Source: Wurfbainia villosa (taxonomy: Eukaryota > Streptophyta > Magnoliopsida > Zingiberales > Zingiberaceae). From it: 64,000 nt of DNA. Positions 1-9,830 of the stretch are shown piece by piece (the stretch's first letter is position 1; every line of letters begins with the position of its first letter). The position numbers and the translations under genes were made by a program. Location of the stretch: NCBI GenBank assembly GCA_025175895.1, contig CM046001.1, positions 47,801,719 to 47,865,718 of the forward strand, in the 5' to 3' direction. The notes beneath the pieces are model-generated. The model did not search any database. It had not been told where the DNA came from and saw only the letters and a list, made by a program, of their open reading frames with translations.

Positions 1-35
1 CATACTTGGGCTAAAACCTCATGTTTGAGGTGTGC

Positions 36-351
36 CAGTCGACTGGTGCCATGTGGCAGTCGACTGGACCGAGTCAACTAGGGTTTGACTGCGGGAAGTG
101 GTCTAGCAGTCGACTGATGGCTCGAGCAGTCGACTGATCGTGTGATCAGTCGACTGGTGCTTGGATTTTCGGCCACAGAATGGAGTCTCACTCGACCGCT
201 GCGACGAGCAGTCGAGTGATGGCTCATCAGTCGACTGATGCTCATGATCAGTCGACTGATATCCTACCCGTTGGATTTTTCCAGCGTGGATTACACCGTT
301 GTCTCACAGTAACAGTGTGATCAGTCGACTGATGGTCCCGAGTAGTCGACT
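36..351. repeat. Array of CAGTCGACTG palindromes in U3
   Basis: About nine exact or one-off copies of the 10-bp palindrome CAGTCGACTG (for example 36-45, 57-66, 107-116, 127-136, 147-156, 228-237, 249-258, 322-331) lie irregularly spaced in 320 bp. The array ends about 30 bp upstream of the TATA box, where enhancer elements of an LTR promoter would be expected. Confidence 0.9.
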
Positions 352-380
352 GATCGACCTTTTACACCACAGGTTGAAGC

Positions 381-389
381 TATATAAGG
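381..389 (+). promoter_or_regulatory. TATA box of LTR E0
   Basis: TATATAAGG lies just downstream of the palindrome array and upstream of the presumed R region. The same spacing of array, TATA and R is found in the other LTRs of this family. Confidence 0.65.
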
Positions 390-869
390 AGCTTGTGATG
401 GAGGAAAAGATAGCGATTTTCTTGAGCGAAATTGAAGGGGGAAGTTGGTGCTTTCCAGTCCTTCAAAGCTAGTTCAAGGCAATCAAAGATCAAGCAATCC
501 AAATCTCTTGTAAAGTGTTTTTCCTTTACTTGCATTTGTATTTCATATTGTATTTGCTTGTATCTATTTGATTATTGTTGTAATCATTATTGTACGAGGT
601 TTCTCCGCCTCCGGATTGTTCCAAGAAGGAGTGTTTATTAGTGGTTGCATGTGCATCACTAGAGCTCGTAGAGCTCGATCCGTGGAGTAGGAACCGTGCG
701 GTTCTGAACCACGTTATATCCTTGTGTTAGCGTGTTGTGCATTTCATTATCGTTATTACTTTTCTATTTCCGCTGCGCTAACGAAATTGTAGAAACAAAC
801 GCAAACAAATTCCATCTACGAACGATCAAACGCTATTCACCCCCCTCTAGCGGCGTCAAATATCCTACA

Positions 870-1041
870 TATTTTGGTATATTTGTTGTGGGTATGAGGT
901 TTCTTTTTCCACTATGGTTGTTATGTTATATTATGTTATTGTTGTGGGCCTACGGGCCTTGTATTAACCCAAAATGTTGTCACGTACAGGGGAGATGACG
1001 TCCGTTTGATTTTCGGCACGGCATACTCTCGGGGCGTGAAA
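870..1041 (+). repeat. G1 5' LTR, 3' remnant
   Basis: This segment matches 15255-15424, the end of the G1 3' LTR, with scattered substitutions. The LTR terminus reads GTGACA in the 3' copy and GTGAAA here. The rest of the 5' LTR is displaced by E0. Confidence 0.9.
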
Positions 1042-1048
1042 ACTTTAT

Positions 1049-1061
1049 TGGTATCAGAGCC
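1049..1061 (+). other. G1 primer-binding site
   Basis: TGGTATCAGAGCC, complementary to the 3' end of plant initiator Met tRNA, begins 8 nt after the LTR end. Confidence 0.9.
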
Positions 1062-1269
1062 GAAGGTTCTGCGAGTCCTTACAATGATTTTTGTTTTTGA
1101 GTCTTGGATTCTCAGGAGTCGGTATATGTTTTTTTCCGAATTTGTTTTTTGTGAGATGGGATTGACAGTGGCATAAGCTCCAGGCAGCACGAAGTGAGTA
1201 TTTCTGATAACTCATATTTCAGATAGTTACTTATCTAAATTTGTTCAATAGGTGTATACAGTCAAAGTT

Positions 1270-2238
1270 ATGACACCTATGCAGACTCGTAGTAGAGGTC
1301 ATCCATCAGGGCAATCTGTCGGAGTTGAGGGACAGGAGGCTGCTACTACTGGGCCCGTGATTCAGGAACAGCCTCAGCTTTCCCCTATTGGAGATTCGGA
1401 GCCTCAAAATTCGGATGTACCACTGACTATGCCAGAGCCTGCAGAGTCCAGTTTGCTCAATGATAAGGCACAAATACTCGTGTTAGCACGTTCAGCCAAG
1501 GAAAAGTTCACCTTGTTCCGAGGGGAATCTGACCTATGGATTTCTCGGTCTTGGATGGAAAATATGGAAGACACCTTCGAGTACATGAATTGTACAAATG
1601 TGGAGAAGGTGGGCCTTGCTGCATATCATCTTAGAGATCAGACTGTCACTTGGTGGAAATTGCAGAAGACTCTACTCGGGGAGCATGGAATTACTTGGGT
1701 CATCTTTCGAGACACTTTCTGGAGACAGTACTTTCCTTCGGCGTTTGCTACAACACGTTGTCAAAAATTTCTGAGCCTGAAGCAAGGTGATCGTTCTGTC
1801 ATGGAGTACAATGCAGAGTTTATCAGACTATCAGAGTTCTGCTCTCACCTGGTAGCACAGGATGCAGATCGGATGTACCAATTCACACAGGGTCTTTCTA
1901 TTTATATACGGAGCTGGATGTCAGGATCTAGCATTACCTCATACAGGGAGGCATTGGACCGTACCCTCTTCATCGAGATGACTTCCTAGCAAATTTCCAA
2001 GGACAAGGATATCGAGAAGAAGATGACTAAGGGCAAGCAGCAGAACCAGGGTTCAGCTCAGGGGACTCAGAAGAAAGGGGAGCAAAAAGGAACTACACGA
2101 GGTACTGCAGAAGGTTCAGCTAGATCGCAGAAGGGGAAACGTCCAGCATCAGAGTATTCTGAAGGGTCTCAGAATAACCGTAAGGGTCGAAGCAGGAATG
2201 GATGTTATAAATGTGGATCTGAAAGCCACAGAGTACCA
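1270..2238 (+). pseudogene. gag: G1 gag, 5' part (Retrotrans_gag), broken
   Basis: Gag forms the virus-like particle that packages element RNA. The reading frame can start at ATG 1252 or 1270; 1270 is preferred since it begins MTPMQTRSRG, like other Tekay Gags. The Retrotrans_gag capsid domain spans about 1490-1950, with landmarks WMENMEDTF, AAYHLRDQTVTWW and the FFxxYFP-like WRQYFPS. A TAG stop at 1987-1989 interrupts an otherwise continuous frame. The frame then runs into a basic, Gln/Gly/Lys-rich segment and the first half of a CCHC knuckle (CYKCGSESH, from 2203). At 2238 the gene is cut by element A with a 5-bp duplication, leaving the knuckle's last Cys on the far side. The protein cannot be made whole. 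Confidence 0.9.
2234..2238. repeat. Target site duplication of A (TACCA)
   Basis: TACCA at 2234-2238 is repeated at 8427-8431 directly outside the other end of A. The two copies are identical, and they come from the zinc-knuckle codons of G1 gag. Confidence 0.95.
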
Positions 2239-2720
2239 TGTTGGGGATCGAAATGGCCGGATAGTGGGGGGGGGGTGAATAGCCCTCGTTCGTTGGATGT
2301 CGTAATTCGTTCGTTCTCGTGTGCTTGTCTACAATTGTCGTTAATATATGCAGCGGAATAACAATAGAAATAACAACAATACAAGCACAATCAATACACA
2401 AGCATATACGTGGTTCGGAACCGAATGGTTCCTACTCCATGGGGTGAGCTCACCGAGCTCTAGTTATGCGCACGACACTAACTAAACTCTTTCTCGACTA
2501 CACATCGGAGGTGGAGAAACCTCTCACAAGCAATTACAATAGTAATATACAAATACAAACAAGAATACAAATACAATACAAAAGAAACACTTTTCACCGA
2601 TTGCTTTTGATCACTTGTTTGTTGCTTGCTTTGATTGGCTCTTGAAGGACTGGAATGCAGTAGCAATTCCCCTCCAATAGCTCCACAAAAACCATGACAA
2701 AAACCTCCATCTCAAGTTCC

Positions 2721-2728
2721 TTTTATAA
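2721..2728 (-). promoter_or_regulatory. TATA box, A 3' LTR
   Basis: TTATAAAA on the minus strand, directly downstream of the palindrome array. The equivalent site in the 5' LTR, which would drive the element, is 7438-7445. Confidence 0.55.
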
Positions 2729-2754
2729 CCTGCATAGAGCTATTTTTGTGCCTA

Positions 2755-3095
2755 GTAGTCGACTGCCAAAAGGCCCCAGTCGACTGCCCCTGTAGCCGTT
2801 GTCTCACAACGGCCAGATCCACGTCAGACAAGTTCCAACGGATCACCTACCAGTCGACTGATGATGCCCATCAGTCGACTGGTGACCTAGTAGTCGACTG
2901 CCCAGTCGGCTACGGAGCGTTCTGTGCTCGCGACACTCCCATCAGTCGACTGCCATCCCTCGGCAGTCGACTGCTATCGACATCAGTCGACTGCCAGTCC
3001 ATGGCAGTCGACTGCCAAGCACAAAACCCTAGCCTTACACCAGTCGAACCCTAGTCGACTTGGATCAGTCGAACCGGCACCTATGCCAGTCGACT
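2755..3095. repeat. CAGTCGACTG palindrome array, A 3' LTR
   Basis: About twelve copies of CAGTCGACTG or AGTCGACTG occur in 340 bp, upstream (minus strand) of the TATA box. The matching part of the 5' LTR (about 7450-7770) has lost nearly all of them; see the findings. Confidence 0.9.
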
Positions 3096-3254
3096 GATGT
3101 CGGGCAAAACCTCAAACACCAAGTTATTTGAGCATCCGACCATCGGGTAAACCCTCAAACATCAAGTTTGAGCCTCCGACACTCAGTCTTAGCCACTTGG
3201 CCAAGTCCACCTTATCCCTCATGGAGTTCCCCACCGAAGCTCTCTTCCCTCGGC

Positions 3255-3590
3255 CTACGTCCCTCGGATGCGCCAAGCGCACGGCTTCGCAATGCCATCC
3301 TTCGCGTCTCATACCCTAGAAGTATGCTTCCCTTTGGGCTCACTCCATTTGGTCCCCGTCCGGCGGTCCCTCGGATGCACCAAGCGCACGGTTTCGCAAT
3401 GCCATCCTTCACCGACTCAAGGACCCGAGCCTAGTAAACTTGCCAAGTTCTCAAGACTTCCCAAATGCACCAATCGAACGGCTTTGCAATGCATTTCTCA
3501 CCTAGCACCAAGCGCACGGCTTCACAATGCTTTGGATTTCCCATGCCCAGCACCAAGCGCACGGCTTCACAATGCTTTGGACTTTCCCAT
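3255..3590. repeat. Short direct repeats (about 26 nt), A 3' LTR
   Basis: The core AAGCGCACGGCTTCGCAATG, with small variants, recurs about six times (near 3275, 3380, 3468, 3511, 3556). The same array is in the 5' LTR (about 7935-8235) and in both LTRs of element Y in the other orientation. It lies in the upstream half of U3. It also explains the long spurious frames rich in QAHGFAMP that cross it. Confidence 0.85.
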
Positions 3591-3765
3591 GCCAAGGCTT
3601 CCCCCTTGGACTTCCACACCAAGCTCCATGCTTGGATTTTCCATGCCAACCCCATGTTGGACTTTCACATGACAATCCCATGTCATGAGTTTTGTCTATC
3701 ATCAAAATACTATCAATGTACTGCTCGAGTCAAACTCGAGTCAACCTGGGCCAATTGCACCAACA

Positions 3766-3779
3766 ATCTCCCCCTTTTT
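3766..3779 (-). other. Element A polypurine tract
   Basis: On the minus strand AAAAAGGGGGAGAT abuts the 3' LTR. It would prime plus-strand DNA synthesis. The same tract is found in Y (42708-42721), and C has a close match. Confidence 0.9.
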
Positions 3780-5319
3780 GATGATTGACAAAACTACCAT
3801 CTCAAGTCTACCAATTCTCCCATATTGGCAATTCTCATATCTCAATGAGAATTCCAACGAACCCTAATTGGTAACTTGGTAACTTCTCCCCCTTTTTGAC
3901 ATTACATCAAAAAGGTCCTCCCCAAGGGTATGAATGTCTCATATCCTAATGTGATCTTACAATCTCTCCCTTGGAGGAACACATGCCTACAATCTTTCTA
4001 GTGATCCCATATCACTTAAAGAGAGGCAACCCAATTTTCCTCCCATGAGGAAATACACATCCATCTTTCCATGATGGATACCTCCCCCTAGAGGCTTGCT
4101 CCCCCTTGACCATTGCACCAACAATGTCCTTGGAGAGTCCCTAAGCCAATAGGAACATTAAACTAAACAAAATTAAGGCAAAGTTCAACAATGAACTCTC
4201 ATCCACCTTAAAATTGATACTCTCCCTAAAACCCTTCTCCTAATCCATGTCCAATGGATTTCCACCCTCTCTAATGCTCTCCCAAGCATATCCTAGGGTT
4301 AGGAGTGGTTAGGGGACCTTAACCTAGCTGAACATGAGCCTAACCAACAAGATTTACCCGAAATCAGCTTGGCGATCGTGAAATCAATCGGTCATTGGAC
4401 ATCATCGATCATTGCCGTCCATGTCGATCGGTGATAAACTACATTCTGATTTTGTAAATATACATAAGTTTAAAATTCTTGAAATTTGGTATGTATATTA
4501 CTTATCATAAACACTATGGGTGAAAAATATTGGAAAATTATTTTACCCATTAAATTAGGAGATTGATACAAAGTCCAAAATTTAAGAAAAGCTTCAATAA
4601 AGAGCCCTCTTTGTATCATCTCATTCAATGGTGATAGCTATCAAAAGATAGACTTCACCAAGGTTTTTCAAAATGTTTTCAAAATGTTTTTCAAACCTTA
4701 ATTTTCTTTTTCCTAAACATCTCACCAATATCTAGATGTGTAAAAACACATACAAGTCAAATTTTTTGTGAGATATGGGTTTTGTTTTGTTTATGTTCTC
4801 ATGCATATTTCTAGGCAACATTAATTTGATTCCCTTCAAGTTGTGCCATAGTCCTTAACTCCATTTTAAACTATGCATGATATGATTATGGCATAAATAT
4901 GATTTAGATAAAAACATATGCCAATATCATGATGTCATGGCATGTGAATGAGAACTAAGCATACATGACATCTAAAGATAATTCTAAACATGATCATGAC
5001 ATTTTATAGATAAAAATGAAAATGATGTCATGACATGGTAAGACAAAGAAATTATGGCAAGTAAAATATACTAAGGTATAGAATACCTAAGTGTGAAAAT
5101 CAATTTGCCATTTTTAGGGATTAAATACATTTTGCCTTAATACCATCATTCCCCCTAGTGTGCTAAAAACCCAAAATGACACACCAATACCTCTAAGACC
5201 TAATTGTGCCAATTTAATCATTTTTAACTTCTCAAACCATATTGGCACACCCTAATGTATCAACTCACAATGGCTAGGTTAACCAGCCATCCACTTAGGG
5301 TTGACACACCCTAACCCAT
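3780..5319 (-). other. Element A non-coding 3' region
   Basis: About 1.5 kb between the gag stop and the polypurine tract without a coding frame. It shares blocks with the same region of Y and C: an A+T-rich part dense in GTCATGACAT palindromes (about 4915-5040), and the hairpin CTATC-TTTT-GATAG at 4638-4651. A CGATCG-rich stretch at 4375-4440 stands where C has CAGTCGACTG-like sequence. Possible cis signals for packaging or RNA stability are an inference. Confidence 0.75.
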
Positions 5320-6900
5320 TTAGCGTGAATTAATCACGCTCTTAGGAACCCAATATCTATTGGAGCTCCTTGGGTTAACAAGGTATTCCCTAGGGATAAC
5401 TTCCCTAGATACCTTCCTAATGACCCTTTTACGCTTTGAAGCCTTAGTCAAATGGGTCTTACTTGGGTCAACTCTAGAGGTGACTCCTCCATTGACCTTC
5501 TTAGTGGCTACATTTGATTTCTTTGAGGTGTTAGCCACTAAACACATACCATGGCTAGACTTAGGGATGACTTCCCTATTAGCCTTGGTTTTCCTAGACC
5601 TAGATGTGGTTCCATAATTAAATGGAACATTATGGTAGGACATAGCTTTGTGACCCAGACCCTTCTTGCCCTTAGATGTTTCTTGTTTCCTAGGTCTTGA
5701 CTTTTGTGCATTAGACCCCTTAACCGAGTTTGATATTATTGCTAGGGTCTTCTCCAATTTTTCTAGCCTTGACCTCAAGGCTTGGTTCTCCACCTCTAAT
5801 TTCCTCAATTTTGAATTTTCATTAGGTTTAGGGGAAATGTTCTTCTTCTTAGGCATGTGTCTACCCTTCTTAGGGTTAATGCCTAGATGGTTGTAAACTC
5901 TCCTAATGGACTCTTTAGGTAAAATAGGTCTAGAATTATGAGTCCTAGGTTTATCCTTAGTTATATGAACATGCTTGGCACCTAAGCAATAAACCTTATT
6001 ATTTCTCTTAGCATGCTTTTCATTTATAATTGCAAGAGAACTAAAATAATTTTTGGCATGCTTTTTGACTTTAGGAATTGAAGGTGCATTAACTAAATGT
6101 ACCTTAGGGTTAGCTTTTGGAACTCCCCCTACATGATATACACCTTCTAGCCCTTTCTTCCTCCCCCTAGGGCATTGGCTTCAGTAGTGCCCCTTTTGAT
6201 TGCATTTAAAGCACACAATGTGCTCTTTGCTTCTAGTTTTGGGAACACCCGCTTCCTTTGACTTTGAGTTGACTTTTGGTGTTGATGCCTTTTCCTTAGC
6301 CAATTTAGGGCATTTACTCTTGTAGTGCCCTTTCTCCCTACACTCAAAGCATATTATGTGATTTTTATTTAAAATAACAACACTTGAGTTACCTAGGGAG
6401 GTGGTGGAGGCCTCTTCCTGATCTTCACTTCTCCTGGATGTGGATGCTTCTTGTTCTTGCTCCGGGATGGAAGATTGCCTCTCCTCCCCCTCAATGCTAG
6501 AGGTGGAGGTCTCCACCAAGTCATCAACATCTTCAAATGTTGTGGGTTCTTCTTCCTCGACATTTTCTTCTACTTGTGCCGGTTGGGAATTTTCTTGGAA
6601 ATTTATTATCTTATTCCATAGTTCCCTTGCATCCCTATAATCACCCAATCTAGACCAAATAGTGTTAGGTAACAAATCAGTAATCAATTTAATTACCTCG
6701 AGATTTGTCTTGAAGTTCTTGATTTGGTCTTGGGTCCACTTTGATTTTTCAATGGGCTTGTTGTGTTTGTCCCTAGGCATCTCAAAACCATATTCTATAA
6801 TAATCATATAATCAAAATCGGTTTCGAGATATACCTCCATCCGTTTCTTCCACCAAGCAAAATCTCCATCGAATTTCGGTGGATGGATGAAGCCGGCCAT
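5320..6900 (-). pseudogene. gag: Element A gag, long form with two CCHC knuckles, broken
   Basis: The frame starts at ATG 6900 (MAGFIHPPKFDGDFAWWKKR), which is the UBN2/DUF4219 type of copia Gag. The capsid part runs to about 6600. An acidic Glu/Ser/Thr-rich linker follows, then two CCHC knuckles, CFECREKGHYKSKCP (about 6350-6310) and CFKCNQKGHY at about 6220. A TGA at 6181-6183 cuts the second knuckle. Beyond it the sequence still codes for the rest seen in Y and C: a basic region, a coiled-coil-like segment (KLEVENQALRSRLEKLEKTL, within 5856-5320), and the C-terminal NRYWVPKSVINSR. In autonomous copia elements a WVPK motif lies just before protease; here the gene ends there. Codon-level conservation of this C-terminal part among copies suggests it was functional in the family. 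Confidence 0.85.
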
Positions 6901-6943
6901 TTTGTAGTGCTCTTACGGCGGTTAGTCCTTGAAGAGCGACCTC

Positions 6944-6956
6944 AGCTCTGATACCA
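6944..6956 (-). other. Element A primer-binding site
   Basis: On the minus strand TGGTATCAGAGCT, complementary to initiator Met tRNA with one end mismatch, 2 nt after the 5' LTR. Confidence 0.9.
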
Positions 6957-6958
6957 CT

Positions 6959-8426
6959 TGTTGGGGATCGAAACGGCCGGATAGAGGGAAGGTGAATTGC
7001 CCTCGTTCATTGGATGTCGTAATTCGTTCATTCTCGTGTGCTTGTCTACAATTGTCGTTAATATACGTAGTGGAATAACAATAGAAATAACAACAATACG
7101 AGCACAATCAATACACAAGCATATATGTGGTTCGGAACAGAATGATTCCTACTCCACGGGGTGAGCTCACCGAGCTCTAGTTATGCGCACGACACTAACT
7201 AAACTCCTTCTCGACTACACGTCGGAGGTGGAGAAACCTCTCACAAGAAATTACAACAGTAATATACAAATACAAACAAGAATACAAAAACTATACAAAA
7301 GAAACACTTTTCACCGATTGCTTTTGATCACTTGTTTGTTGCTTGCTTTGATTGGCTCTTGAAGGACTGGAATACAGCAGCAATTCCCCTCCAATAGCTC
7401 CACAAAAACCATGGCAAAAACCTCCATCTCGAGCTCCTTTTATAACTCGTGATCGAATCGCGTGCCTAGCAGATCGCCAAAGGCCCTGCCCTCGTCAGAG
7501 CCGCTTGTCTCACAACGGCGGATCCACGCCGCAAGTTCCAACGAATCACCTACCGATCGATGATGCCCATCACCGATCGGTGACCTATTAGTCGATCGCC
7601 CGATCGGCTACGAGCGCTTCGCTCGTGACACTCCCATCACGATCGCATCTTCGATCGCGCCATCCCTAGCCGATCGATCATTGCGGCGATCATCACGATC
7701 ACACCATGGCAATGATCGCTAAGCACAAAACTCCTAGCCTTACACCTAGTCGACTTGGATCACCAAAAAAACTCAAACACAAAGTTGTTTGAGAATCCGA
7801 CCGTCGGGTAAACACTCAAACATCAAGTTTGAGCCTCCGACACTCAGTCTTAGCCACTTGGCCAAGTCCACCTTATCCCTCATGGAGTTCCCCACCGAAG
7901 CTCTCTTCCCTCGGCCTACGTCCCTCGGATGCGCCAAGCGCAGGGCTTCGCAATGCCATCCTTCGCGTCTCATACCCTAGAAGTATGCTTCCCTTTGGGC
8001 TCACTCCATTCGGTCCCCGTCCGGCAGTCCCTCGGATACACCAAGCGCACGGCTTCGCAATGCCATCCTTCACCGACTCAAGGACCCGAGCCTAGTGAAC
8101 TTGCCAAGTTCTCAAGACTTCCCAAATGCACCAAGCGCACGACTTCGCAATGCATTTCTCACCAAGCACCAAGCGCACGACTTCGCAATGCTTTGGATTT
8201 CCCATGCCCAGCACCAAGCGCACGGCTTCACAATGCTTTGGACTTTCCCATGCCAAGGCTTCCCCCTTGGACTTCCACACCAAGCTCCATGCTTGGATTT
8301 TCCATGCCAACCCCATGTTGGACTTTCACATGACAATCCCATGTCATGAGTTTTGTCTATCATCAAAATACTATCAAGGTACTGCTCGAGTCAAACTCGA
8401 GTCAACCTGGGCCGATTGCACCAACA
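6959..8426 (-). repeat. Element A 5' LTR
   Basis: 1468 bp, the partner of 2239-3765. The outer part (7780-8426) and the R/U5 part are nearly identical to the 3' LTR. The middle (about 7450-7770) differs strongly: most CAGTCGACTG palindromes are replaced by CGATCG-like sequence. The TATA box is at 7438-7445 on the minus strand. Confidence 0.93.
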
Positions 8427-8431
8427 TACCA

Positions 8432-8662
8432 GAGTGTCCTTTGGAGCAGTCGGTTTGCTATTATTGCAAACAACCGGGTCATACTAGTCGTGATTGTACA
8501 CTGAAAGCAGAGTTGGAGTTTCCTGATAACTCCAACAAGGGGAAGAAGTCTAACCAGCAGCGGCAGCAGAGGGAAACACCGCAGACTCAGACATATGGAC
8601 AGAGGCAGCCAGTACCTCCACCAGCACAGTTGTACCAAATGCAGGGGGTGTCCCTACAATGA
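8432..8662 (+). pseudogene. gag: G1 gag, 3' part with second zinc knuckle
   Basis: Downstream of A the G1 gag frame resumes with the last Cys of the first knuckle, then a second CCHC knuckle, CYYCKQPGHTSRDC (8456-8497), and a Gln/Pro-rich tail. The frame stops at 8660-8662. A run of five G at 8644-8648 is a likely frameshift point, because the next frame continues the Pro/Gln-rich linker and leads into protease. It is part of the same gene as 1270-2238. Confidence 0.85.
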
Positions 8663-8663
8663 T

Positions 8664-9830
8664 GCCGACAGCGATCCAGTATCCTGCATCTCCGGCGATC
8701 TACTACCTAGGAGTATTTGCACCACAACAGTTCTTACCAGCCAACTCTCAGGGATATCTTATGCCTGCACCAACGACTCAGCCTCTGGTACCATAGAGCC
8801 AGATCCAGCTCGAGTAGATGCACACTACATCTTCATCGGGAATGCAACCGACGAATATCGAGACGGGACGAGTTTTTGCCATCACCAGAGATGAGGCACA
8901 ACGGGCTGAGGGATCAATCATACGCGGTATGGTTTCAGTTTATTCTATATATGCTGATACTTTGATTGATACCGGTAGTTCCCATTCATTCGTATCTAGA
9001 GTATTTCTGGGTAGAGTTGGAAGAATCCCAATGGTTTGTTCTTGTGAGTTAGCAGTATCCTTGCCATCAGGAGAGGTGCTGACTAGCCACCAAGAAATCA
9101 AGGGTTGCCCATTAGATTTTGACAAGCATATCCTTACGGTGGACCTTCAGGTTTTGGAAATGATAGAGTTCGATATTATTCTTGGTATGGACTGGTTGGT
9201 TGCTTATCATGCTACAGTGGATTGTAGAGCAAGGGTGGTGACATTTCGACCACCGAATCAACTAGCTTGGGAATTTGTTGGTACTAGAGATGATGAATTA
9301 TCTATTATATCGGCTTTACAGGCTCACAAGTTATTGGCCCAGGGTTGTCAGGGTTATTTATTATCTCTAGTCAAAGTTGAGAACGAAGGACTACCACCCC
9401 TCTCTGATGTGCGAGTAGTCCAGGAGTATCCATACGTATTACCAGATGAACTTCCAGGCTTGCCACCTCCTAGGCAAGTTGAATTTGTGATAGAGGTGAT
9501 TCCAGGAACTGCGCCTATATCGAAACCTCCTTATCGGATAGCACCAAAGGAGCTGAATGAACTTAAAGTTCAACTGCAGGAGTTGCTGGATAATGGATTC
9601 ATCCGCCCTAGCATTTCAGCATGGGTAGCACCGGTACTCTTTGTCAAAAAGAAGGATGGATCATTGCGGTTATGTATTGATTATCGGCAACTGAATGCAG
9701 TCACAGTTAAGAACAAATATCCACTATCGAGGATAGAAGATTTGTTTGATCAGCTTAAGGATACATGTGTGTATTCTAAAATTGATTTGCGCTCAGGATA
9801 TCATCAGCTTCAGATAAGAGATGAGGATGT
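8664..9830 (+). pseudogene. pol: G1 pol: linker, aspartic protease and N-terminal RT
   Basis: One frame, with TAG stops near 8800 and 8815, then open from 8818 to about 9835. The protease has the catalytic triad in IDTGSSHSFVS (about 8965) and the flap-side ILGMDWL motif (about 9178). RT begins near 9480 with VIPGTAPISKPPYRIAP and goes through LFVKKKDGSLRLCIDYRQLN and KIDLRSGYHQL, which holds the first RT Asp. After EDVQK an extra base in the A run at about 9835-9840 throws the frame; RT goes on in the next frame. These parts process Gag-Pol and start reverse transcription. Confidence 0.9.

Larger units (their letters stand above)
1..869 (+). mobile_element. 3' part of an LTR, copia-like TR-GAG family (E0)
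   Basis: The window opens inside an LTR. Its first 70 bases match the LTR of element C (compare 50661 onward), including the run ending TGTTTGAGGTGT and the palindromes that follow. It then has a TATA box at 381, a transcribed part with the ...TTCACCCCCCTCTAGC... stretch common to all LTRs of this group, and the terminus CCTACA at 869. At 870 the sequence turns into the LTR of gypsy element G1, so E0 lies inside that LTR. Whether it is a solo LTR or the 3' LTR of a whole element cannot be told, because its left part is outside the window. Confidence 0.85.
2239..3765 (-). repeat. Element A 3' LTR
   Basis: 1527 bp. On the minus strand it begins TGTTGGTGCAATTGGCC at 3765 and ends CCCCAACA at 2239. 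Order on the minus strand: short direct-repeat array (about 3590-3255), palindrome array (about 3095-2755), TATA at 2728-2721, then R/U5 with an LTR-end C-tract, which reads as a G run at about 2268 on the plus strand. Confidence 0.93.
2239..8426 (-). mobile_element. TR-GAG-like non-autonomous LTR element A
   Basis: Complete element, transcribed leftward. It has 5' LTR 6959-8426, PBS 6944-6956, gag 6900-5320, a long non-coding 3' region, polypurine tract 3766-3779 and 3' LTR 2239-3765. The perfect target duplication TACCA lies at 2234-2238 and 8427-8431. No protease, integrase or RT is present, and the distance between gag and the polypurine tract (about 1.5 kb) leaves no room for pol. Related elements Y and C have the same plan, so this is a family and not a one-off deletion. 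It must be moved by another element's enzymes. Confidence 0.93.

Noticed and set aside
36..351. CAGTCGACTG arrays as a CRISPR array
   Set aside because: The repeat is a 10-bp palindrome with irregular spacing of 10 to 70 nt, has no constant spacers and no cas genes, and lies in the U3 of a plant LTR.
1049..1061. PBS-like TGGTATCAGAGCC as a piece of a tRNA gene
   Set aside because: Only 12-13 bases match the tRNA 3' end and no cloverleaf surrounds them; each case directly follows an LTR.
3268..3672. 134-residue plus-strand frame as a gene
   Set aside because: It is the same LTR repeat translated; it crosses the U3 of element A in antisense.
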